This document shows positions 12,560-23,581 of a stretch of 64,000 bases of DNA, in pieces. This DNA is from Heliocidaris tuberculata. Lineage: Eukaryota > Echinodermata > Echinoidea > Camarodonta > Echinometridae. The position numbers and the translations under genes were made by a program. The notes beneath the pieces were generated by a model. It had not been told where the DNA came from and searched no databases. It saw only the letters and a program-made list of their open reading frames with translations. Each line of letters opens with the position of its first letter. The stretch's first letter is position 1. The stretch spans positions 14,720,135 to 14,784,134 of the forward strand of contig CM046836.1 of the NCBI GenBank assembly GCA_025618425.1. The letters are read 5' to 3'.

Positions 12560-12595
12560 GTTTCTTGGGTGACTTCTTCCCTTTCTGTGCTGGGG
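12560..12595 (-). CDS. Small candidate exon, lysine/arginine-rich
   Basis: A 36-bp segment with a CTAG acceptor and a strong GTAAGTATG donor on the minus strand. One frame encodes PAQKGKKSPKK. It could belong to the zinc-finger gene to the left. The support is splice signals and base composition only. Confidence 0.3.
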
Positions 12596-12986
12596 CTAGA
12601 TGAAAGATGAAAATATGGAAAACTTTTTCACCGTGTGCTCATGTGCTGCCGAATAATATTCCTCCATCTAATATAGTGAGGACTGAACTCAAAAATTAAG
12701 CTTGCACAATTTAAATAAACCGGTATTTCTGATGTAACTTTGAGATTTTGATGAAAAAACAGAATACACTGATGAACTTCTAAAGATGACAGAAAACACT
12801 AAAATATTGTTATTGCACTCTCAAATGCTATTTTCACACTAACAATGAAGAGGTGTTAGGACAAAAAATATTTCCCAAAGAAAAAAATAAAAGGGATTCC
12901 ATAACTGTGATGCAATGTGAAAAAACCAAGAAAAGCTTAATAATATTAGAAAAGTACTGAGCAAAACTGAGAAGTACTTTTGGCTG

Positions 12987-13022
12987 AGTTGACTGTATAT
13001 ACACATGTGAAAAGGTCACCAT
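12987..13022. repeat. Left stub of the 240-bp satellite
   Basis: Thirty-six bases matching the end of a satellite unit (TGTATATACACATGTGAAAA then GGTCACCAT). The sequence stops exactly at the gypsy LTR and resumes at 18319 with ACCATGATCC. It shows that the retrotransposon landed inside a satellite unit. Confidence 0.85.
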
Positions 13023-13142
13023 TGTGGTGTATTCAGACCGAAATGACAACGCAGCTACACTTGATGTACGGCCATATTGTAGACACCTTTTTATTAGTTC
13101 ACACGAGATGGCGCTATAACAGTTTAGACCATGAACACTACA
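13023..13142 (-). repeat. 3' LTR (left on the plus strand)
   Basis: 120 bp, identical base for base to the other LTR. On the element strand it starts TGTAGTG and ends ACACCACA. It contains AATAAA-type sequence (AACTAATAAAAAGG), a plausible polyadenylation signal, and a short TTATAGCG near its start. Confidence 0.95.
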
Positions 13143-13155
13143 TTCCTCCCCCACT
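13143..13155 (-). promoter_or_regulatory. Polypurine tract
   Basis: On the element strand the bases just before the 3' LTR read AGTGGGGGAGGAA, a purine-rich plus-strand primer in the expected place. Confidence 0.75.
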
Positions 13156-13840
13156 AAAAAAAATAATGAGGGCACGACATTTAGATGATACAAGCAAAAC
13201 TCCTGTTTCGAAACTTACAAGATCACCAGAAAATAACCATATCAATCCGCCTTTGTAATGCCAAAATTCAGACGGGTTTTATTTGCGTTAACATTAAATT
13301 CGACTCATTTCAGATGAGTAATATATTAGTTTCACCAACAGAAACATACAAGGAAAAAAAAAATAATATCTCCTTTACAACAAATGTCCACAAGCAATTA
13401 AACAAATGCACCTGGACATCAATTCTCCCTTATTGTGCTATGCAACTTAACCACTTAGCAGGTAAATACGGTATGCAATTCTAACCAATGGTAGCCAAAA
13501 AATGTGAGTTATTTAAAATCCCTGGAAACCTATATATGAGAATCATTTGCAATAAATGTATACTTATAAACTGAATCCGCTGTCAGGACTGATTCACTGT
13601 TGTCTCAAATTTATACAGATGAGCATTTTCCTTTTTCTCATCACAATGCAATTCACATGTTCCTCAATAATAACCGCACAATTAAAATCAAGATAACTAG
13701 TGAGTCATTTTCCTCAAGAGCAAGAAAATGCAACAAAACCATTTAGAAAATTTTTTTTCCTGCACCCTATTGGTATTTATATGCAACATAACACTTAATA
13801 TACCATGCACTATGAAATGGACGTTCATTCTTTCGTCCTT

Positions 13841-14993
13841 TTACACACTCTCTATCAACCGATCTGGCTTCTTTCTTTTCCTGTTTGGGTACCTCCTGAC
13901 ATTGATTTCTTCATGACGTTCATCAACGTCCACCAAATCCTTCTGAAGGTCACCTTGACCTTGACACTGAGCCTGACCATTACCTGTACCCGTGATCAGT
14001 TCTCCAGGACCTACTGTGGACTTGCTAGTCTCACTCTCAGCACCTGACTCATGTTGTGCATCAGGCCTTGGCAATTTTGACAATTCTGGGCCTGGCTTGA
14101 TGTGACTTTGCCTATCAGAGACCCTTTCTTCTCGTTCTTCCCTTTCTGGACCCCTTTCCAACAAATGATCAACATGGCACTGGCGCAGTCTTCCACCCAC
14201 CCTTACGAGATATGCATAAAAACCTAGTCTCTTCACAATCACTCCTACCACATACCGTTCTTTTCCACCTCTGTGGTTCTTTACCATGACTCTTTCACCT
14301 GATTCGAACTGTCTAAGTTTCATGCCTGGTTTGTCATGATATTGTTTTATTTTCTCTTGCTTTTCTACTACTCTGGCATTTAGGTCGGGTTTCAACAGAC
14401 TGAACCTTGTCCTTGGTGCAAACCTATACACCAACTCATAAGGAGAAACTCCTGTCACCGTTTGTGGGGTTGTTCGATACGAGAACAGAAAGTTATCCAA
14501 CCTATGTCTGATAGACACATGGGGGTTTCTTCCCAACTTGTCATCCAGAAAATACTTCTGTAATGCTCTTTTAACTACTTGCACAGTCCTCTCAGCTGCC
14601 CCATTCGAGGCTGGATGGTAGGGTGGTACCAACACATGTTTTACCCCATTCTTACTTAAGAATACTTCCATTTCTTCTGATGTAAACTGAGGACCATTAT
14701 CCGACACTAGGGTTTCAGGTAAGCCAAAAATAGCAAACCAACTTCTCAAGGTTTCTATTGTCTTTGCACTGGTAGTACTTGACATCAACTCAACATTTAC
14801 CCATTTGCTATAGGTATCAACCATAACCAAATACTCCTTTCCTTCTAATTCAAAGAAATCTACATGTACCCGTTCAAAAGGTTTTCGAGCATTGGACCAT
14901 GGCACAAATGGTACCTTCGGGGGGTCATTTCTCATTCTGAGACATGTCTCACAACTTTTCACCAGTTTTTCAATGTCAGCATCTACCTTAGGA
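13841..14993 (-). pseudogene. gypsy pol, integrase portion
   Basis: Continuous frame downstream of the TGA at 14996. It shows the cysteine pair of the HHCC zinc domain (CETCLRMR), then the catalytic core residues: Asp in HVDFFE, Asp in LVSDNGPQF and Glu in NGAAERTVQVVK. The C-terminal part has a chromatin-binding-like basic fold (GGKERYVVG, RQCHVDHLLERG) and a charged tail ending at 13841. The integrase core itself is intact; the zinc-domain histidines lie across the upstream stop. Confidence 0.9.
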
Positions 14994-14995
14994 TA

Positions 14996-16280
14996 TCAAA
15001 AGTAACTTCGGGCAACAGCCTTCATCCTTACCACACCAGTGTGTTCTTGATGCAATTCTTCAAGTAACCTGTCTCTAAACTTCGGGGGTATAACAACTCT
15101 CATCCCCCACAACAGACAATTTTGGTCTACTGATAATTCATTTCTCCTACTGAAGAAGTCTTGTAACTTGTCCTCTTCCAACCGAGTTGGCCAACCATTT
15201 TTAACATAATGCAACACTTTACTGAGCACCACGTCCTTTCTAGTTTCTTCACTGATCTCTTTTGCCGAAACAGGCATACTATTAGTGTATGTGAAGTAAT
15301 TCACTGGCAACTCTGTAGCCAATTTTGACTCCTTCTTTACTGGAAATCTTGACAACACATCTGCATTTGCGTGATCTGCAGACTTTCGATACTTGATATC
15401 ATACTGGTGAGCCATCAAAATCAAAGCCCACCTCTGCAGCCTTGCTGCTGCCAGGGATGGAATCCCCTTCTTAGATCCGAAGATAATAGTCAGGGCTTGG
15501 TGGTCAGTTAACAATGTGAACTTTCTACCGTACAGATACTTGTGAAACTTGGTAACCCCATAGATAATAGCCAAAGATTCTTTTTCAACTTGTGAATAAT
15601 TTTGCTCTGACTTAGTAAGGGTACGAGAGGCATAAGCGACTGGCCTCTCCGTTCCATCTTCCATGAGATATGACAAAACTACTCCTACCCCGTATGGGGA
15701 CGCATCACACGCCAAAATCAGAGGTTTCTTTGGGTTGTAATGGGCCAAAACTGCATCACTTGACAACACTTGTTTTACTTTATCAAATGCATTTTGACAA
15801 TCTACTGTCCACTCCCAATCTACATCATCCCTAAGCAACCTATACAGAGGGGAAAAGGTACTCGCTAAATTTGGAATGAACTTAGCATAGTATGTGATAA
15901 TGCCAATGAACGTACGTAACTCATCCACGTTTTCTGGTCTTTTGGCTTCCGAGATCCCTTCCACCTTTTCTTGGGTGGGGTGAACCCCCTTCGCATCAAT
16001 CTCATGCCCCAGGTACACTACTTTGGGCACCATGAAAGCACACTTCTCTTTCTTGGCTTTGATGCCATATTTTCCTAACCTCTTCAACACTTCGTTTAGT
16101 GTTTGCACATGTTCTTCTTCGTTTTTGCTGCTTATTAAGATGTCATCTAAATAACAACAGACCCCCTGGGACTGCATACCTCCCAACACTTGGTCCATAA
16201 CACTCTGAAAAACGGCTGGAGCCGTGGACACACCGAATGGAAGTCTGTTATATTGATACAACCCCTTGTGAGTATGTATT
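14996..16280 (-). pseudogene. gypsy pol, reverse transcriptase fingers/palm to RNase H and integrase start
   Basis: Frame begins after a 1-nt frameshift near 16280. The RT has LPFGVSTAPAVFQ and the catalytic CCYLDDILIS. RNase H follows with ACDASPYGVGVVL and LLTDHQALTI. A spacer leads to the integrase HHCC histidines (HQEHTG), and the frame ends at an in-frame TGA (14996-14998). The catalytic residues I can see are present. Confidence 0.9.
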
Positions 16281-17589
16281 GTAACTCCTTACTTTTGTCT
16301 GTCAACTCTAGCTGCAAATAAGCATTTGACAAGTCAATCTTACTGAACACTTTACCCCCTGCTAGATTAGCAAACAAATCTTCACATGTCGGCAATGGGT
16401 AAGTATCTTCCTCTAATACTTTGTTCACTGTTTGCTTATAATCCCCACATATTCGGACGGAACCGTCTGACTTTGGGACAATGACTATTGGTGCTGCCCA
16501 CTTACTATTCTTTACTTTTCTGATCATCCCTGCTTTTTCTAGCCTATCAAGCTCCTTTTCCACTACCTCTAACTGGGCATACGGCACCGGTCTAGCTTTA
16601 CAGAAGGTAGGTTGCACTTCCTCTTTTACCTTCACCTCTGCATTGAATTCCTTGATACTATCACCTGGACAACTAGGTTTAAACACATCTCCATGCTGTG
16701 CTAACACTTTCTGAAGATCTGGGGTATTAGAAGTAAGCCCTACCTCAAATAACTCTCCCCAATCAATCCTAACTCTTCTCAACCAATTTCTCCCCATTAG
16801 CGCAACATTATCGCCTGCTACCACTACTAATGGTAAGTAATATGCAGAAGATTTGACTCTCACTTGAATCCGACCTAACACTGGTATTTGTTGTCTACCA
16901 TAACATGTCAATTTCAAACTTGACTTCTGCAAGGGAATGTGACTCAAGGAATTCTTATATTCCTTCTCTGAAACCACTGATACCGCAGCAGCAGTATCCA
17001 CTACAAAAGGTAAGACATTTTCAGATATATCAAGTTCTACAATGGGAACTGAGTCCAAGTCCTGTCCTTCAATTGCATACAATTCAGTATTTTCAGTTTC
17101 AGTTTCTGTCTCTAACATATGCGTATTTGATCTCTGGCCCTTTTTTTTGGGACTTGGCTGATCATGCATTCGGCTGCTACTTGAACCAACTTGACTTGGA
17201 CCGCGACCTTGACTGGGACCTCTCCCTCGGCCTTGCGAAGATTCCTTTATCTTGGGCTTGCCCTGTCCGCGATTTGCCTGCGACGATTTCCCTCTAGCTG
17301 TACTCCTACAGGCTCTCTTCAGATGTCCGATCTTGCCACAAGAATAACAAGATGCCTGACGATGGGGGCAACCATCTGCCTGGTGGGGGCCTAAACAGCG
17401 ATAGCATGGCTTCCCACGTTGCGATTTCTCTAGCTGATGAACTTCGGAGGGACGATGATTGGCGCCCGCCCCCTGCTGAAGTCTTGAACTATCTGCTTGA
17501 GCCGACTCCATTGCCACAGCCTCGTCGACTGCCATCTTCCAGGTGAGCGCGTTCCCTTTTGCTAGGAGTTTGGCCTGGGTTTTCGTGTC
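16281..17589 (-). pseudogene. gypsy nucleocapsid, protease and N-terminal reverse transcriptase
   Basis: Frame following the TGA at 17590. Two CCHC knuckles (CYRCLGPHQADGCPH and CYSCGKIGHLKRAC), then a Gln/Arg/Ser-rich stretch. The protease active site reads FVVDTAAAVSVVS, a DTA version of the usual DT/SG. The RT thumb-side start has KWAAPIVIVPKSDGSVRICG and FSKIDLSNAYLQLEL. The frame shifts near 16280. Confidence 0.9.
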
Positions 17590-18006
17590 TCACAGACCCG
17601 CTACAAAAGTATCACGAAGATTTGTCTCTAATTGAGCTCCATACCCGCAATGCCTGGCCAGCTTTTTGAGCTCCAAGATGTACTCTGCGATTGACTCTTT
17701 GGGGCTTTGTCGGCGTTGCCGAAATTCCAAACGAATAGCTATCTCATTCTTACTGGAGCCATAATACACTTCTAGTGCCTCATTCAGTTCCTTGAATGTT
17801 TTGGTGCTCGGATCCTCGGGGCAAAAATGGTTTGATACCGCTTCAAATGCTTCTGCTCCCACAACAGCAAGGAACACATTCACAACATCAGCATCTGCAA
17901 TTTTGTTTGCTTTTGTCCATATGGTGAATCTCCGGACATAATTTCCATAGTCCTCCTTTTTCGGGACAAATTCCCCTAATTGGCCAATGAATCCTGCGTT
18001 CGCCAT
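17590..18006 (-). pseudogene. gypsy gag, matrix/capsid part
   Basis: Starts at ATG 18006 (MANAGFIGQLGEF...), about 190 nt after the LTR. An upstream in-frame ATG at 18048 is possible. It has the capsid-like region around EFRQRRQSPKESIAEYILEL typical of Ty3/gypsy Gag. The frame is interrupted by TGA at 17590-17592, before the zinc knuckles, so this is not the normal gag-pol boundary. Confidence 0.9.
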
Positions 18007-18175
18007 GACAGACAGCTCAATCACACTTACACACGTCAACAACGTCAACTTTCGGTCAGTACTTACGAAATTTCACCTCTATTTTCTGAGTCCAATCGAA
18101 TGAAATCTGGGTTTTTTCCTACCCACGAGAACTGCCAAAAAGCTGTTGCTCCGATTGCAAAGTAAATTTGATGTT

Positions 18176-18193
18176 ATCCCATCCTCGTCGCCA
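18176..18193 (-). promoter_or_regulatory. Primer binding site, tRNA-Ser(GCU)
   Basis: On the element strand TGGCGACGAGGATGGGAT, beginning 5 nt after the 5' LTR. It is the exact complement of the last 18 nt of tRNA-Ser(GCU) including CCA, recalled from the conserved animal tRNA 3' end. Serine priming is reported for mag-lineage elements. Confidence 0.85.
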
Positions 18194-18198
18194 ATATT

Positions 18199-18318
18199 TG
18201 TGGTGTATTCAGACCGAAATGACAACGCAGCTACACTTGATGTACGGCCATATTGTAGACACCTTTTTATTAGTTCACACGAGATGGCGCTATAACAGTT
18301 TAGACCATGAACACTACA
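18199..18318 (-). repeat. 5' LTR (right on the plus strand)
   Basis: Identical to 13023-13142. It is followed on the plus strand by ACCAT, the target duplication, and then directly by satellite sequence. Confidence 0.95.
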
Positions 18319-21300
18319 ACCATGATCCTTTTTTTTTTTTTGTCACAAAAATTTGACAAATAAACAAGGACATGCTTCAACAGAAAATTATGAATACTAA
18401 AAAGATGGGAAATATACTTGCATTGTGTATCCTCGGTATCAGAGAAGAGATCCTCATCCCCATCCAACTCTTGATCTATGGTCAAAATAACAGGGTGCAG
18501 AAACATTTGGTGGAAGAATGTTCAGGGGGGAGTTAACTGTATATACACATGTGAAAAGGTCACCATGATCCTTTTTTTGTGTGTGTCAAAAAAATTTGAC
18601 AAATAAACAAGACCATGCTTCAACAGAAAATTATGAATACTAAAAAGATGGGAAATATACTTGCATTGTGTATCCTCGGTATCAGAGAAGAGATCCTCAT
18701 CCCCATCCAACTCTTGATCTATGGTCAAAATACCAGGGTGCAGAAACATTTGGTGAAAGAATATTCAGGGGGGAGTTAACTGTATATATACATGTGAAAA
18801 GGTCACCATGATCCTTTTTTTTTTTGTCAAAAAAAATTGACAAATAAACAAGACCATGCTTCAACAGAAAATTATGAATACTAAAAAGATGGGAAATATA
18901 CTTGCATTGTGTATCCTCGGTATCAGAGAAGAGATCCCCATCCCCATCCAACTCTTGATCTATGGTCAAAATACCAGGGTGCAGAAACATTTGGTGAAAG
19001 AATATTCAGGGGGGAGTTAACTGTATATACACATGTGAAAAGGTCACCATGATCCTTTTTTTTTTTTGGTCAAAAAAATTTGACAAATAAACAAGACCAT
19101 GCTTCAACAGAAAATTATGAATACTAAAAAGATGGGAAATATACTTGCATTGTGTATCCTCGGTATCAGAGAAGAGATCCCCATCCATATCCAACTCTTG
19201 ATCTATGGTCAAAATACCAGGGTGCAGAAACATTTGGTGAAAGAATATTCAGGGGGGAGTTAACTGTATATACACATGTGAAAAGGTCACCATGATCCTT
19301 TTTTTTTTGTCAAAAAAATTTGACAAATAAACAAGACCATGCTTCAACAGAAAATTATGAATACTAAAAAGGTGGGAAATATACTTGCATTGTGTATCCT
19401 CGGTATCAAAGAAGAGATCCCCATCCATATCCAACTCTTGATCTATGGTCAAAATACCAGGGTGCAGAAACATTTGGTGAAAGAATATTCAGGGGGGAGT
19501 TAACTGTATATATACATGTGAAAAGGTCACCATGATCCTTTTTTTTTTGTCAAAAAAAATTGACAAATAAACAAGACCATGCTTCAACAGAAAATTATGA
19601 ATACTAAAAAGATGGGAAATATACTTGCATTGTGTATCCTCGGTATCAGAGAAGAGATCCCCATCCATATCCAACTCTTGATCTATGGTCAAAATACCAG
19701 GGTGCAGAAACATTTGGTGAAAGAATATTCAGGGGGGAGTTAATTGTATATACACATGTGAAAAGGTCACCATGATCTTTTTTTTTTGTCAAAAAAATTG
19801 ACAAATAAACAAGACCATGCTTCAACAGAAAATTATGAATACTTAAAAGGTGGGAAATATACTTGCATTGTGTATCCTCGGTATCAGAGAAGAGATCCCC
19901 ATCCCCATCCAACTCTTGATCTATGGTCAAAATACCAGGGTGCAGAAACATTTGGTGAAAGAATATTCAGGGGGGAGTTAATTGTATATACACATGTGAA
20001 AAGGTCACCATGATCTTTTTTTTTTGTCAAAAAAATTGACAAATAAACAAGACCATGCTTCAACAGAAAATTATGAATACTTAAAAGGTGGGAAATATAC
20101 TTGCATTGTGTATCCTCGGTATCAGAGAAGAGATCCCCATCCCCATCCAACTCTTGATCTATGGTCAAAATACCAGGGTGCAGAAACATTTGGTGAAAGA
20201 ATATTCAGGGGGGAGTTAACTGTATATACACATGTGAAAAGGTCACCATGATCCTTTTTTTTTTTGTCAAAAAAATTTGACAAATAAACAAGACCATGCT
20301 TCAACAGAAAATTATGAATACTAAAAAGATGGGAAATATACTTGCATTGTGTATCCTCGGTATCAGAGAAGAGATCCCCATCCCCATCCAACTCTTGATC
20401 TATGGTCAAAATACCAGGGTGCAGAAACATTTGGTGAAAGAATATTCAGGGGGGAGTTAACTGTATATACACATGTGAAAAGGTCACCATGATCCTTTTT
20501 TTTTTTTGGTCAAAAAAATTTGACAAATAAACAAGACCATGCTTCAACAGAAAATTATGAATACTAAAAAGATGGGAAATATACTTGCATTGTGTATCCT
20601 CGGTATCAGAGAAGAGATCCCCATCCATATCCAACTCTTGATCTATGGTCAAAATACCAGGGTGCAGAAACATTTGGTGAAAGAATATTCAGGGGGGAGT
20701 TAACTGTATATACACATGTGAAAAGGTCACCATGATCCTTTTTTTTTTGTCAAAAAAATTTGACAAATAAACAAGACCATGCTTCAACAGAAAATTATGA
20801 ATACTAAAAAGGTGGGAAATATACTTGCATTGTGTATCCTCGGTATCAAAGAAGAGATCCCCATCCATATCCAACTCTTGATCTATGGTCAAAATACCAG
20901 GGTGCAGAAACATTTGGTGAAAGAATATTCAGGGGGAGTTAACTGTATATATACATGTGAAAAGGTCACCATGATCCTTTTTTTTTTGTCAAAAAAAATT
21001 GACAAATAAACAAGACCATGCTTCAACAGAAAATTATGAATACTAAAAAGATGGGAAATATACTTGCATTGTGTATCCTCGGTATCAGAGAAGAGATCCC
21101 CATCCATATCCAACTCTTGATCTATGGTCAAAATACCAGGGTGCAGAAACATTTGGTGAAAGAATATTCAGGGGGGAGTTAATTGTATATACACATGTGA
21201 AAAGGTCACCATGATCTTTTTTTTTTGTCAAAAAAATTGACAAATAAACAAGACCATGCTTCAACAGAAAATTATGAATACTTAAAAGGTGGGAAATATA

Positions 21301-22130
21301 CTTGCATTGTGTATCCTCGGTATCAGAGAAGAGATCCCCATCCCCATCCAACTCTTGATCTATGGTCAAAATACCAGGGTGCAGAAACATTTGGTGAAAG
21401 AATATTCAGGGGGGAGTTAATTGTATATACACATGTGAAAAGGTCACCATGATCTTTTTTTTTTGTCAAAAAAATTGACAAATAAACAAGACCATGCTTC
21501 AACAGAAAATTATGAATACTTAAAAGGTGGGAAATATACTTGCATTGTGTATCCTCGGTATCAGAGAAGAGATCCCCATCCCCATCCAACTCTTGATCTA
21601 TGGTCAAAATACCAGGGTGCAGAAACATTTGGTGAAAGAATATTCAGGGGGGAGTTAATTGTATATACACATGTGAAAAGGTCACCATGATCTTTTTTTT
21701 TTGTCAAAAAAATTGACAAATAAACAAGACCATGCTTCAACAGAAAATTATGAATACTAAAAAGGTGGGAAATATACTTGCATTGTGTATCCTCGGTATC
21801 AGAGAAGAGATCCCCATCCATATCCAACTCTTGATCTATGGTCAAAATACCAGGGTGCAGAAACATTTGGTGAAAGAATATTCAGGGGGGAGTTAACTGT
21901 ATATACACATGTGAAAAGGTCACCATGATCCTTTTTTTTTTTGTCAAAAAAATTTGACAAATAAACAAGACCATGCTTCAACAGAAAATTATGAATACTA
22001 AAAAGATGGGAAATATACTTGCATTGTGTATCCTCGGTATCAGAGAAGAGATCCCCATCCATATCCAACTCTTGATCTATGGTCAAAATACCAGGGTGCA
22101 GAAACATTTGGTGAAAGAATATTCAGGGGT
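18319..22130. repeat. Satellite array, 16 units of 238-243 bp
   Basis: Units start (ACCATGAT) at about 18319, 18562, 18805, 19046, 19289, 19529, 19769, 20007, 20245, 20486, 20729, 20968, 21208, 21446, 21684 and 21922; the last is truncated near 22128. Length varies mainly in a poly-T run and a G run. Variants (CCATCC versus CATATCC, CAGAG versus CAAAG) define subtypes that recur in order, giving a six-unit higher-order repeat. On the minus strand every unit contains an acidic open segment with AG/GT-like borders (DQELDGDEDLFSDTEDTQC in the first unit). Unit-long open frames reflect repeat identity and are not annotated as genes. Confidence 0.95.
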
Positions 22131-22249
22131 GAGGGGTAGGAACACTCGACATATAAACATGTATAATACAATCACATTTGCAAACACAATTGCTCTTTTC
22201 TTCTTCTCATACAAATGTAGAAGTACAGCTGCCTTCAGAGATGATTGCC

Positions 22250-23275
22250 CTGATCAAATCTAATAGATTTATTGCCACTCCAGTGTGCACACATGTACCA
22301 GGTTTGAAGTTGATCCATCAAATAGTTCTTCAGATCATTGCAAGAAGAAGTTTTGATAAAATAGCACAAAAGAATGGCTCAATTGGTCCTACAGGTAGAT
22401 TTCAGTACACCCAATACACTGTGGAAGTGCTTAGATTAAATTGGGAACCTCTTGAAGAGCGATGGCAATTTCATATGTGCAAAACGGTCTTCAATTCCAT
22501 ACAGGGAGAAGCTCCAACTTACCTTTCGGACTTGTTCCCAAGATTGAGTGATGTTCATTCCCATAACACTAAAAATGCTCTGAACTATGGAATCTTGGTT
22601 CCACAGGTGCACACCAAGGCAGGGAAGAAAGCTTTTTCCCGCCATGGTTCATGCCTGTGGAATCAACTCCCGAATGATGTCAAAAATTCCACAACAGATT
22701 TTTTTTTTTACTACCTCATAGGTACGCTCACCTTAATGACTAAAATAAGTTTATTGTTTTGGAACTCTGTATTTGATACCCCACATAGTATAACATTCTA
22801 ATACTCCTATCATTTGATGTATCTCTTCTCTCCATTCAAGCTCTTCACTTGTACTACATCCTGATCTCTTCCCCTCTTTCTCTTTGTTTCTTTCTTTCTG
22901 TTTCTTTCTTTCTTTCTGTTTATCTCTCTCTCTCCCTCTATCTAGTACATTATTTTTAATCACATAGCAGAATTTTAAGAAAGGTAGAGTGTAATTAATA
23001 ACTTAATTAGTTTTCTTTTTTCTATTCATGAATATAAACTACAAGGCAGTAGTAAAAGCAATTGCAATTATTTTGTTACATTCATTTCTTGAGTTTATTT
23101 TTCCTGAAGATGCCATCTTGTCTGTGATTGTTTCATTTTGTAATAAATATATGTATGCATTTTGTATTGCTTTATGTTATACAGGGCCCCCACGAATAAC
23201 AGTATATTGAACTACTGAGGGGGCTACCCTGTTAAAAAAATATGAAATAAATGAATAAATCAAATAAATTTACAT
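22250..23275 (+). mobile_element. CR1-like LINE, 3' fragment with RT C-terminus and 3' UTR
   Basis: The plus-strand frame at about 22420-22700 reads LRLNWEPLEERWQFHMC, APTYLSDLFPR, HSHNT and FSRHGSCLWNQLPNDVKN, the conserved C-terminal region of CR1/L2-like RT proteins. It is followed by about 550 bp of 3' UTR ending in GGGGGCTACCCTGTTAAA and an AAATAAATGAATAAAT tail at 23220-23275. The 5' end is truncated and the RT core is absent. It begins just right of the satellite. Confidence 0.75.
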
Positions 23276-23438
23276 ACATAAAATGACCCCTGTGACCTTT
23301 GGCCATGTGACCCGAAAATAGATCTTTATCATTTACCAACATGCATACAAAAAAAGCCAACTTTGAAGTTGAACCATCTCATGGAATGAGAATGGAAAGG
23401 AAGGACAACCCAAAAACATAATGCTTCAGCACGCACCT

Positions 23439-23581
23439 CAGGGGAGCGTTTCATGAAAGGAAGTTGTTGGATATTTCATCCGACAACTGTTATAAGCTAC
23501 TGAAATCCTTGCATCTGATTGGCTGAGAGCAAATTTGTCGGATAAAATATCTGACAAGTCCTTTCATGAAACACCCCCCTG
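23439..23581. mobile_element. Short MITE, 143 bp
   Basis: Ends CAGGGGAGCGTTTCATGAAA and its near inverse TTTCATGAAACACCCCCCTG form terminal inverted repeats that extend inward (GTCGGATAAAATATC opposite GATATTTCATCCGAC). A clear target duplication is not visible. Confidence 0.75.

Larger units (their letters stand above)
13023..18318 (-). mobile_element. Ty3/gypsy LTR retrotransposon, mag/SURL-like, complete with LTRs but coding-defective
   Basis: 5296 bp on the minus strand. It has identical 120-bp LTRs beginning TG and ending CA, and a 5-bp target duplication ACCAT (13018-13022 and 18319-18323). Next to the 5' LTR is an 18-nt primer site complementary to the tRNA-Ser(GCU) 3' end; beside the 3' LTR is a polypurine tract. 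A single gag-pol frame runs from 18006 to 13841 with Gag, CCHC knuckles, aspartic protease, reverse transcriptase, RNase H and integrase in that order (Ty3/gypsy order). The frame is broken by TGA at 17590-17592, a frameshift near 16280, and TGA at 14996-14998. No envelope gene is seen. tRNA-Ser priming and domain sequence fit the mag lineage, which includes sea-urchin SURL; this subfamily call is inference. Confidence 0.95.

Noticed and set aside
12980..13258. 92-residue frame
   Set aside because: It crosses the LTR boundary and target site; not a gene.
17590..17592. Programmed readthrough stop between gag and pol
   Set aside because: The TGA is upstream of the zinc knuckles, inside Gag, and a second TGA plus a frameshift occur later, so random decay is more likely.
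18319..22130. CRISPR-like array
   Set aside because: Units are about 240 bp and near identical throughout, with no unique spacers; the sequence is eukaryotic.
18300..22263. Many 74-102-residue frames on both strands
   Set aside because: They repeat with the satellite period and include poly-T variation; identity between units explains the openness.
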